Origin: Prolixibacteraceae bacterium
Lineage (GTDB): Bacteria > Bacteroidota > Bacteroidia > Bacteroidales > Prolixibacteraceae
DNA: 17,990 nucleotides
Direction of reading: 5' to 3'
NCBI GenBank assembly: GCA_017998095.1
Contig: JAGODU010000082.1
Span: 1-17,990 of the forward strand
How positions within the stretch are numbered: position 1 is the stretch's first letter; each line of letters starts with the position of its first letter. The translations under genes and the position numbers were made by a program. Of the stretch, positions 6,303-17,700 are shown one piece after another. The notes below the pieces were generated by a model. It ran no database searches. It saw nothing but the letters and a program-made list of their open reading frames with translations, and was not told the origin of the DNA.

Positions 6303-8459
6303 ATGAAAACTTATAAAACAGAACAAATTCGCAATATTGCGTTGATTGGTAATGCGGGCGCCGGGAAAACCACCCTCGCAGAAGCAATGCTCTTCGAGGG
6401 TGGTATTCTGAACCGTAGAGGCGATGTTAACTCTAAAAACACAGCTTCAGACTATACCCCAATCGAGCAGGAATATGGAAATTCAATATTTGCAGCCCTC
6501 CTTTACACTGAATTCAACGATAAAAAAATAAACATTTTAGACACACCGGGAATGAAAGCATTTGCCGGAGCAGTAACATCTTCTCTCAATGTAGTTGAAA
6601 CTGCAGTTTGTGTTATAAATGCGTCTGATGGTATTGGTGCCGGAACTGAAGGAGCAATGCGTATTGCACATTCTTTAAAAAAACCGGTAATAATGCTGGC
6701 CAACGGTCTCGACCATGAAAATGTTAATTTTGATCATTTACTTGAAAATACTATCAATAAATACGGCCATAGTGTAACTCTGATTCAGTATCCTGTTAAT
6801 GCTGGTCCCGGGTTCAATCAAATAATTGACGTATTAAAAATGAAAATGTATCAGTACGGACCTGACGGCGGAGAGCCACAAGTACTGGATATTCCTGCTT
6901 CAGAAAAAGAAAAAGCAGATAAACTGCATAATGAACTAATAGAAAAAGCTGCAGAGAATGATGAAGCATTAATGGAGCTCTATTTTGAAAAAGGTTCACT
7001 TTCAGAAGATGAAATGCGTCAGGGCATAAAATTAGGGATGAAAGCTTGCACATTTTTCCCATTTTTATGTACTTCAGCAAAGAAAAATATGGGAGTACGC
7101 CGTTTCATGGAATTTGTTGTCAACAATGTTCCTTCTCCGGCAGAAGTAGAACCACGAGCTGATATAAGTGGCAAAGCAGTTAAAGCTGTTTCTTCAGGCC
7201 CTGCTTCATTGTTTGTATTCAAAACAAGTATTGAGTCACATATCGGTGAAGTTACATTCTTTAAAGTAATTTCAGGAACCATTATTGAAGGTATCGACCT
7301 TATAAATACCACAAAACAGGGTAAAGAACGCATGTCGCAGATTTTCGCTGTAGCAGGAAAAAACAGAAATAAAGTTACTGAATTGGTAGCCGGCGACATG
7401 GGAGCAACTGTAAAACTGAAAGAAACAAAAGTAAACCATACTTTAAGTGTAAAAGAAGCAGACTACAACTTTGAACCTATTGTTTTCCCAACTCCTCTTA
7501 TTACTACAGCAATCAAGGCTGAGAGTGAATCTGACGATGAAAAGGTAGGTGAAGTTTTGCACAGAATGCGTGATGAAGACCCTTCATTCAAAGTATATCA
7601 TTCAAAAGAGTTGAAGCAGCTAATAATTGATGCTCAGAATGAATACCATTTAAATGTTATTAAGTGGTTCTTTGACAAGGAATATAAAATCAACACGAAC
7701 TTTATAACTCCAAAAATTCCTTATCGTGAAACAATTACTAAAGCTGCACAAGCTGATTACCGCCACAAGAAACAATCGGGAGGTGCCGGACAGTTTGGTG
7801 AAGTTCACATGATAATTGAACCTTGGGAAGAAGGGATGGCAGATCCTAAAGTATTCAAAATTGACGGTAAAGAAATGATTATAACCCTTAGGGGAAAAGA
7901 AGAATATCCACTTACATGGGGAGGAAAATTAATTTTCTGCAACTGTATTGTAGGAGGTGCCATTGACGCACGTTTTCTCCCGGCAATCGTGAAAGGAATT
8001 ATGGAAAAAATGGAAAACGGTCCATTAACCGGTTCTTACGCTCGTGATATCAGGGTTTGTGTTTACGATGGTAAAATGCACCCTGTTGATTCAAATGAAA
8101 TATCATTCAAGCTTGCCGGGCGTAATGCTTTCAGTATGGCATTCAAAAAAGCTGGTCCAAAGATTCTTGAACCTGTTTACAATCTGGAAGTTTTCGTACC
8201 AAGCGAAAGGATGGGTGATGTTATGAGTGACCTTCAGGGTCGTCGTGCAATCATCATGGGAATGGGAAGTGAAAAAGGATATGAAAAAATATCGGCCAAA
8301 GTACCTTTGAAAGAGATGGATAAATATTCAACATCTCTCAGTTCTCTGACTGGTGGTCGCGGATGGTTCTCTCTTGAATATGATGCTTATGAAAAAGTAC
8401 CAGCCGATGTTCAGGAAGAATTATTGAAAGCTTATGAAGCTGAACAAAAAGAAGAATAA
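6303..8459 (+). CDS. fusA2: Elongation factor G paralogue (EF-G2-like) with altered GTPase site
   Basis: This 718-residue cytoplasmic translation factor has the full EF-G domain order. The G domain covers about 1-285, domain II about 290-385, domain III about 395-470, domain IV about 473-600 (hallmark KQSGGAGQFGEVHMIIEP near 490-507) and domain V runs to the end (EPVYNLEVFVPSERMGDVMSDLQGRR). The P-loop GNAGAGKTT (16-24) is present. The G3 motif is DTPGM (80-84), so Met84 replaces the histidine that activates the hydrolytic water in DTPGH. Switch I lacks RGITI and reads EYGNSI (57-62), and the NKxD base-recognition motif is NGLD (134-137). Bacteroides EF-G2 is reported to promote translocation without ribosome-stimulated GTP hydrolysis and to matter during starvation; this protein fits that group. 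It is a single-gene unit with its own promoter and terminator. It is not the housekeeping fusA, which should lie elsewhere. Confidence 0.93.
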   Translation: MKTYKTEQIRNIALIGNAGAGKTTLAEAMLFEGGILNRRGDVNSKNTASDYTPIEQEYGNSIFAALLYTEFNDKKINILDTPGMKAFAGAVTSSLNVVETAVCVINASDGIGAGTEGAMRIAHSLKKPVIMLANGLDHENVNFDHLLENTINKYGHSVTLIQYPVNAGPGFNQIIDVLKMKMYQYGPDGGEPQVLDIPASEKEKADKLHNELIEKAAENDEALMELYFEKGSLSEDEMRQGIKLGMKACTFFPFLCTSAKKNMGVRRFMEFVVNNVPSPAEVEPRADISGKAVKAVSSGPASLFVFKTSIESHIGEVTFFKVISGTIIEGIDLINTTKQGKERMSQIFAVAGKNRNKVTELVAGDMGATVKLKETKVNHTLSVKEADYNFEPIVFPTPLITTAIKAESESDDEKVGEVLHRMRDEDPSFKVYHSKELKQLIIDAQNEYHLNVIKWFFDKEYKINTNFITPKIPYRETITKAAQADYRHKKQSGGAGQFGEVHMIIEPWEEGMADPKVFKIDGKEMIITLRGKEEYPLTWGGKLIFCNCIVGGAIDARFLPAIVKGIMEKMENGPLTGSYARDIRVCVYDGKMHPVDSNEISFKLAGRNAFSMAFKKAGPKILEPVYNLEVFVPSERMGDVMSDLQGRRAIIMGMGSEKGYEKISAKVPLKEMDKYSTSLSSLTGGRGWFSLEYDAYEKVPADVQEELLKAYEAEQKEE

Positions 8460-8494
8460 ACCAATCATTTTTATATTACAACTAAACCAAATGA

Positions 8495-8524
8495 AAATAC
8501 CCGGAAAGATTTTTCCGGGTATTT
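8495..8524 (+). terminator. Intrinsic terminator after the EF-G paralogue gene
   Basis: A 13-bp perfect stem (AAATACCCGGAAA at 8495-8507 with its complement at 8512-8524) closes on a 4-nt loop, starting 35 nt after the stop codon. Five or six G-C pairs lie in the middle, and the right arm runs into a T-rich stretch (TATTTCTTT) that can serve as the U-tract. It ends the EF-G unit before the giant surface-protein gene. Confidence 0.85.
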
Positions 8525-8733
8525 CTTTGAAAAATGGAATCCAATCATCTAAAAAAACTTATCATCAGTCAATTATCCCTTAAAAAATTCTAAATCTTAA
8601 GGATATTTTTATATTTTAGCTATGTAATTCATTTACTATCCTGAGTTCAACGATATAAGTTTTTATTATTCGGGATTAAACTATGGCTAAAAAGAGTTGC
8701 GGTATTTCTGATTAGCCGGGAAAAAGAGAATTA

Positions 8734-11700
8734 ATGAAATTGTGCGGGAGTGTCTTCATGTGTAGAATTTACAGCCTGATTGTATTTATCAATTTGCTGT
8801 TAATAGGTGGTTTTGCAAATGCGCAAAATGTGCCTCCTGTATTATCATTAGGAATTTCCAATCAACATGCAGAAACAGACAGTATTTTCTCTTTCACTAT
8901 TCCCAATGAAGCTTTCCGTGACAGGAACAATGATATTTTAACCTATACTGCCGAGGCAGTGCCTGTTTCAGCATGGCCATCGTGGCTTGCTTTTAATCCT
9001 GTTACCAGAAATTTTTCAGGTACTCCTGTTTCACCTTCAACAGTAACAATAAAAGTAAGGGCAACTGATCCCGGAGGGTTGTTTGCTGAAAAAACATTCA
9101 GAATAATAGTTCACCCTCATGGAAGTACATACGCTGCATTTACAATGAACACTCAGATTGGATGTAATTCCAGATATGTACAGTTTGAAAATAAATCCAG
9201 CAAAGCAACTTCTTTTAGATGGAACTTTGGCAACGGGAATATTTCAACATTGCCAACACCTATTGCCAACTACACAAAACCGGGAACTTATACAGTTACC
9301 TTGCAGATTAACAATAACCCTGAACTTGTATACTCTGATATAATTCAAATATTTCCTGTTCCTTCCCCTACAATTGACCAAAGCATTTTGGGTGGTTGCG
9401 AGCCTTTTACGGCATCATTGACTTCCATTGGAGTTCCTGAACAAGTGGGGGCTTTTGAAGAACTTGGACAACAGGTTGGTGCAATTACAGGAGGTACTGA
9501 GAAATATTATTATTGGTATTCTGAAAGTTTTCCAAATCAACCAGAGAGATTCTCGCTTACAAAAAATATTGAAATTGGTTCACTTGAATACGGAAGTTAT
9601 ACGGTAGCCCTTGAAGTTACAGATGAAAATGGGTGCAGTAGAGTCAGAAACTTTAATGATCTATTTCAAGTTCATGATAAACCTCTGGCATCATTTTCAT
9701 TTATAAAAAGTGATCCTTGCCGGCCATCGAATACAACTTTCACCAGAGAATCGACAATTGAAGGAAGTCAAATAACAGGGCATGAATGGAAAGTAAACGG
9801 AGTTACAAGAGGAAACGGTGATTCGTTTGAATATGTGTTTACGGCAGGACAACATATTGTTACTCTCACAGAAACATCTGAAAACGGATGTATTTCTGCT
9901 CCATTCAAAGACACTGTAGTGTTTAATTCAAACAACAACATTGATTTCACTTTTACCCCTTCTAAGACTTGTTATAATAGTCCTACTCAATTTAATTCTG
10001 AATCAGTCTCAGCTGGTAATATATTATCGTATTCGTGGGATTTCGATGGTAACGGAAGCTCAGACACTAAAGAAGAAGATCCTTCATTTACTTTAAATAA
10101 ATCAGGCAATGTACCTGTAACCCTTACTGCGTCATTCAACGATGGTTGCATTAAAAATATAACTAAAAATGTGCCTATAGATGAAGTCCTTGCAGATTTT
10201 CAATATGTATATCATGGAGGCTGTGACAATTATATGACCGTTGATTTTGTTGATATTTCAACAACGACGCTTGGTTCATCAATATCAGGAAGAAAATGGT
10301 ATTACAGGCAATCAGGTGCTCCGGTATGGTCGATGTTTTCCATTTTACCAAATCCAATTCTCCCGATAATTCCATCGGGTATTTATGATATAAGGATTAT
10401 TGCAAGCAGTGCAACAGGTTGTGTTGATACACTTGACAGAACCATACCTCTTGTAAGCAGTAGAGCAGACATGCAAATATCAGGAGCAGTAAACGGATGT
10501 TTTCCATCAGGTGAGACATTTTTTAATGCAGTTTTCAACTCTGAATATGATACACCTGTAAGCTACAACTGGCAATTTGGTGATGGAGAAACAGGTACGG
10601 GAGCTTCGGTTAGCCACACATACAGCAATCCCGGCAATTATAATGTAAGATTGGTCATTCAAACAGAAGATGGCTGTACATATACCCTGAATAGAAATAA
10701 TGCAGTTCAGTTTGCTAATCAACCCGAAATAACAAATGTAATACTTCACCAAAGTAATAATTGCATAAATACACCAGTAACCTTAGAGATTGATTATCCG
10801 GATGGAACAGACTCATTAAGAATTTATTTACCGGGAGATAGCATTGTTTATATTAAAAACCTTGGTACTCCTAACCATAATTTCTCATATTTGTTTAAAG
10901 ACATTGGAAATTTCAGCATAGGAGTTGAAGCTATTGATAATAACTGTCACTCTGCGATTTTCAATGTAAACGATATTCAGATTGATGGCCCGAAGGCATT
11001 GTTCAGACCACAGGAAACAGCATTTTGCAGCAATCCTCCATATAATGCCCACTTCTTTAACCTGACAAGCAATAATACTACACCCATCAATTACACCTGG
11101 AATTTTGGTGATGGGACTTCAACCGGTGGGGTTGAAAATCCAACTCACAACTATACAACAACTGGTGATTTTACTGTAGTTCTTACAGCATTGGATCCAA
11201 ATTCAGGTTGTACAAGCACATTTAGCCAAAATGTTTCAATATTTTCTTTCGATAATACTCCCGGCATTATAGAAGCTGACAAAAAATCAGGATGTACACC
11301 ACTAACAGTTAATTTTAATCAAAACATACTTGAAAGGTTATCTGACAACTATATTGTTTCCTCTTATGAATGGGATTTCAACAATGACGGCACAACTGAC
11401 AGCACAACAACATCTGAATCACTGCAATATACATACACAACTCCCGGCTTGTATTCAGTAGGATTAAAGGTAAACAGCGAAAGTGGGTGTACATATTCGT
11501 TTACTGAGAATAACTTAATCAGGGCAAATGGACCGATTGTTCAATTTTCTCATTCTCCTTCAACTGTATGTTCAGGGACTGAAGTTACATTTACAAACAA
11601 TTCAACTAAACCTGCTGGTGATACAGGAATTGCTGAAAGTTTTACATGGAATTTCGGAGACGGGACAACGGCAGGCACATCAAACACAACACATGCTTAC

Positions 11701-14700
11701 AGTAAAGATACTATCTTCACGGTTTCCCTTACAATAAGAGATTCAAATGGCTGTACACAAACACTTGAAAAGAAGGATCTGATAAATATCCAACCTTTTA
11801 ACGCTTCATTTACTATTGACAGAAATATTGCATGTGACGGTTCAGAAATAAAATTTATAAACACTTCAGAAGGCAATAATCTTACATACGAATGGGATTT
11901 TAATAGTGATGGAACGACAGATCTAACTTCAAGTCAGGACACTATAATTTACATTTACAATCAATACGGTGATTTTAATCCTACATTAACTGCAATTACT
12001 AATTCCGGATGCAGAAAAACTTCATCACACGGACTACACATTGTAAATTCTGCAATAGATTTTACAGCTGCAGCAACAATCATCGGGTGTGCACCTTCGA
12101 GCGCAGTATTTTCATCAATAGCAAATGCAGAAGATGTAATTAGCTATTCATGGAGTTTTGGTGATGGCATTTCATCAAATGAAAGATCTCCTGTTCACCG
12201 ATATTATACACCGGGATATTATGATGTCGAGTTAAGTGTTGAATTTAAAGGAGGATGTTCAAGAACAATAGTAAAAAAAGATTTCATATTTGTAAGAGGA
12301 GCTTACGGAGTTTTGAATTACGATGCAACGCCTTCTTGCTCACCAAATGAAGTAGAGTTCGTATTATCGGACATGAGAAGTGTTGATTACCTGCAATGGG
12401 ACTTTGGGGATGGACATGGGGAATCGTATAGTGTAAGCGGAAATCCTGAATCGGATACCATCAGATATTCATATTTGCAATCAGGATTTACAAAACCGAG
12501 CGTAGTATTATCGAGCAATGATTGTCCCGGAAGCTATACATACGAAAAGAATGTTACAGGAAGTGAACCACTTGAAATATACACAAGTATGCCCCCAAAG
12601 GCAGAAATATGGATGGATAGAAATATAATATGCGAAGGAGTAGGTTTGCAATTCAGGGATTCAAGTGATGTAAGGGATACATTATTCCCGGCATCTGAAT
12701 GGAGATGGATTTTTGCTTCAACACATGGGATAAGTGACGAATCAAATGAACAAAACCCTGTTTATGCATATGGTTTCCCGGGATATTTTACTCCTAAGCT
12801 TATCGTTTCAAATGAATTAGGATGTAGTGATTCAACAACTTCATTAGTAGAAATTAAAAGTAGTGTAAATATAACTTCTGACTTTACAGCATCTGATTTA
12901 AGGGTTTGTCCTGATCAGGAAATAATACTTTCCGGAGATGCTTCATCAACAAACGGACCAATAATAAGATACCAATGGGATTTTGGAGATGGAAGTACAT
13001 CATCGGAAGAAAACACCACACATTCATATGGATATGCAATGAAAGGTAAATCAATAGATATCATTTTTGTTGCAACAGATGAAGTTTTATGTTCAGATTC
13101 TACAACTCGCACAGTAGATATCAACAATCTTCAGGCCGCTCTCGGTTACAGTCCGCAACCTGTATACCGGGGCGGGCTTGTTGATTTTGAAGATCAATCT
13201 GTGTCTGATTATGATATTATTAATTCATGGAACTGGAGCTTTGAAAACGGATTACCTTCAGTTTCAACAAATAATAATCCGCAAAATATATCTTACAATC
13301 AAATACTTAATGACAATCAGGTAAGATTGATTGTGAAAAATTCAAACGGGTGTTCTGATACAGCAACAATATTTCTTGACGTATTGAATAATCCTCCTGT
13401 GCTTACTTCATTTCCAATAAGCATATTAAGAAATACCATTTACACTTTTAATCCTAATGATTTCATAACAAGATTTGATGCTGCTGATCCAGGGCAAATA
13501 TTGGAATATATCAGGATTTCGTCATTACCTACAATAGGAGGACTTACTTTTAACGGTGCAGCAGTAAATGTTGGACAATTAATAAGCACATCTAACATTA
13601 GTAGTTTGAAATATACTTCTACAAGTGTTGGGGTAGGAAGCTTTGAATGGAACGGATGGGATGGAATGGGGTATTCAAACGATAATGCATTAGTTCAAAT
13701 TGAAATATTAAAAGAGCCTGATCCTCCCATACTTAATGATTTGGTTTTTAATGTTACCGAAGATTACACACTGACATTTGAACTTGACACATTCAGGAGC
13801 AGGGAGTATTTCGATAATAGTACATTCCCCGGGTTTAATCTTGAAACATTAATTATTAAAAGTATCCCTTTACCTCAACAAGGAATACTAATATATAATG
13901 GAATCCCGGTTACTCCGGGACAGGAATTTACTTCCTCACAAATATCCGGAGGTAGTTTCACAATAGACCCGGTAAATGGTTATGAAGGTTCAATAACATT
14001 CAGATGGAATGGATTTGACGGTTTAAAATGGGGTACTTCAGATGCAAATGTTATAGTAAATTATATAAATGCCTCTCCGGTATTAACTGATATAATAATT
14101 GAAAATCTGGCTGAAGATTCGGTAATTAATTTATCGAAAGGAGACTTTATTTCAAGATACTATGATCCTGATATTAATGATTCTCCTGAAAAGTTCTTCT
14201 TAGATATTCCTTCTTACACTAAAGGAACATTCAGAATAAACGGAGTAGTTGTACCTACCGGCTTATATTCAATATCGTTCAGTACATTTACAACTTTAAG
14301 ATACACTCCTGAAAATGGAGGGAATGATATTGTAGATGTCAGATGGGGAGCATTTGACGGGCAAGACACAACGTTTGCAGTTTTCAGACTAACATATATC
14401 AATACTCCTCCAGTTTGTCATGATTTTAGCTTTACCGGAAATGAAGATGAAGTATTAAAGTTTACATATTCTGCCTTTTCAGAAAAGTATCCAAACGGAC
14501 CTTTTGAAGAACCTGATAAATATGACATACTTGATTCTATAAAAATTTTATCGCTTCCAAACCATGGTCGTCTTACATATCTTTCAATGCCATTTACCGT
14601 TCCTTATTCAAGAGGAAAGAATTTCATTTCAAATTTGAGATATACACCCAATGAAAACTGGAGTGGAAGGGACTCTTTCACATACAGCGGGTTTGACGGA

Positions 14701-17700
14701 ACTGAATGGTCACAAAACTCTTCATGGGTAATACTGCAGATCAATCCTGTTAACGACCCTCCTTTTCCTGAGTCTGATTATTATGTAATAAATGAAGATC
14801 GTCCTTTGATAGACGTCAATGTAAAAGACAACGATATAGATATTGATGACGATCATTCCATTCTTACTGTAATAATTAAAAATGGTGGCACTGCCGAAAA
14901 GAACGGAATAATTTCCCTGAATCAAAATGGTCTCTTAACATACAGACCAACACAGAATGTAAACGGAGGATTATGGTTCACTTACGAAATATGTGACGAT
15001 GATCCGGAATGCTCAGTAGATTCAGTGATAATTGACATATTGCCGATGAATGACCCCCCATCTGCAATAGATGACAGTATAAAAATAACAGAAGCTACAG
15101 TTCTTTACGAATCTGACATAAGCACAAACCTGCTGGTCAATGATTATGATATAGACAACAACCAGTTCAGATTGTTATTGGCAGGAGGCAAAGAGCCGGG
15201 ATTAGAAATGATTGGTCAATATGGGAAAATGATAATAAATCAGGATGGCAGTTTTACATACATACCTGAGGCTGACTCCGTAATAAAGCTTGATCAAAGT
15301 GATACAGGAAGAGATGTGTTCAATTATACCATTACTGATGATAGCCTATCAACATCAACAGCCAATGTAACCATACTAATCGTTGGAAGCAACAACCCTC
15401 CTAAAGTTACTACAGATACAATAATAATAAATGAAGGTGTTGCATCTGTTCTGTATCCTTCAATTATTAAAAATGACTTTGACCCTGAAGGCAAAGCATT
15501 ACAACTAGTTAAAGTTAATAATTCAACAGATAAGGAACTGACAGATATCTGGGGGAAAATTTATTGGACAGAGACTGGAAGTATAATTTATGAACAAAAT
15601 AATAACTCAACTGATTATCTGAAAGAAAACGAAATTCTTGATCTGGAATATCAGTATTCAATAAGTGACGGACAGGTAGTAAATAATTCAGGAAAATTCA
15701 TAATAAGAGTTATCGGGGTTAATGACCCTCCTGTTGCAGTCACTGACAATCTGATATATGAAGAAGATTGGGATTCAGTTGAAGTTAAAAATACAGATTT
15801 CGCATGGCTGTTAAGAAATGATTATGACCCTGATGATTATGTCAATAGTTTAACAATTAAAGAAATTAACGGTAACAGCTATACATGGCTTCCATCTGTT
15901 GGAACTGTGGGTATATTAAAATGGAATCCGGATGGTACGTTCAAATATATCCCGAAAAAAGATTCAATAATACAACTGAAAGAAAATGAAATAATTACTG
16001 ATATATTCAGATATATAGTTACAGATCCTTTAGGCTTGACAGATACAGATAGTCTGATTATTACAATTATAGGAGCAAATGACAAACCTAATCCTGAAAA
16101 CGATACATTACGAATATTTGAAGACACATTTATAAGGCACGTTCCTGCTGATTCCGGGTTACTAGTTAATGATTCAGATCCTGAACATCAAAAGATTATT
16201 GTTGAAATAAATGGATTATCAAGTGGAACAATTACAGGACTATATGGGGTATTATTATGGGATTCCACCGGCGGATATTCTTATTTATCTAATCCTGATT
16301 TGGTTAATCCTTTTTATAAAGATTCAATAAAAACAGATGTATTTTATTATACTATAAAAGACCCGGAGGGCTCTTATGAGACGGCAGCTTTATCTGTAAT
16401 AATAACAGGGCAAAATGATGCTCCGTTTGCATTTGATAATTATGAATATGTAAATGAAAAAGACCCTCCTGTTAATCAATCGGATCCTGCGAAGGGCTTA
16501 TTAAGTGGAGATTTTGATATTGATGAAGGGGATCAGATAAAAGTCATTTCAGTGAATGATTCTACAGAAAATAAAATTACCGGAATTTATGGAAACCTTG
16601 AATGGACAGAAGACGGAACTTATGTTTACACTATTAATCCTGAAACTGACACTTTATCGAGAAATGAAGAAGTAACAGATATCTTTAAATATACAATTTT
16701 TGACAATAATGACTCTACAGGATATGCAAGACTCATAATAAACATCACTGGTGAAAATGATAATCCAGTTGCAGTTAACGACACACTTGCTATTTCAGAA
16801 GATACACTTTCAGTCAGGTTAATCAATTTTAATGAAACACTTCTTTACAACGATACAGATAAAGATGGTGACTTTATTAAAATGATCAGCATGAATAATA
16901 TTCCGGGAAGTCCATTAATTTCTAAATACTGCAAAATAGAATGGGATTCAACCGGAGCAATAACATACTTCAGAAATGAAGAATCGGATACCATTCCGCT
17001 TGGATATATTGTCCACGATTCAATTAGATATACAATACTAGATCAGTATTCATACGAAAGCAATGCCTGGTTGCATATATATATCAAGGGAGAAAACGAT
17101 AATCCTGTAGCTATAAAAGACAAATACGAAATACTTGAAACAGAAGATAGCCTGACGATTGATTCAGAATCCGGTATTTTATCCAATGATTACGATGTAG
17201 ATTCGGGTGATACAATTATGGTATCTCAAATAAAAGACAAAACAGGAAAATTGATATTTGGTGTATATGGTGATCTAAACTGGAACAGTGATGGTTCTTT
17301 CTTATATCTCAATAAAGCAGAAGCAACTGACACATTAAAAGAAGGAGAAATAGTATTTGATTCTTTCCCATATACTTTATCTGACAATAATTATGCGACT
17401 GACATTGATACACTTGAAATAAAAATAACGGGAGTGAATGATATTCCAGTCGCTGTTGATGACTTAATAAATATAAGTGAAGATACTTTATCAGTAACAC
17501 TTTTGCCGGGAGAAAATGGCTTGTTGGAAAATGACTTTGATGTTGATGGTGATAAGATAACTGTAATTTTTATTAATAATTCTCAGGAAAGAAAATTTGA
17601 TTCAAAATATGGTTCAGTAATTTGGGCTGAAGACGGGTTATTCATATTTACACCTGACGACAGAGCCGTCGATTTACTAAAATATAATGAGCAGGTTTCT

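Noticed and set aside
8594..8670. AT-rich TAnnTTTT-like elements as a promoter for the giant gene
   Set aside because: The last G of the -7 element is missing and no TTG occurs at the right distance upstream, so no promoter is claimed.
8683..8715. A ten-codon in-frame ORF (MAKKSCGISD, then TAG) ending 18 nt before the giant gene start
   Set aside because: It could be read as a leader peptide, but nothing such as codon bias or an RNA structure supports translation, and such short ORFs are expected by chance.
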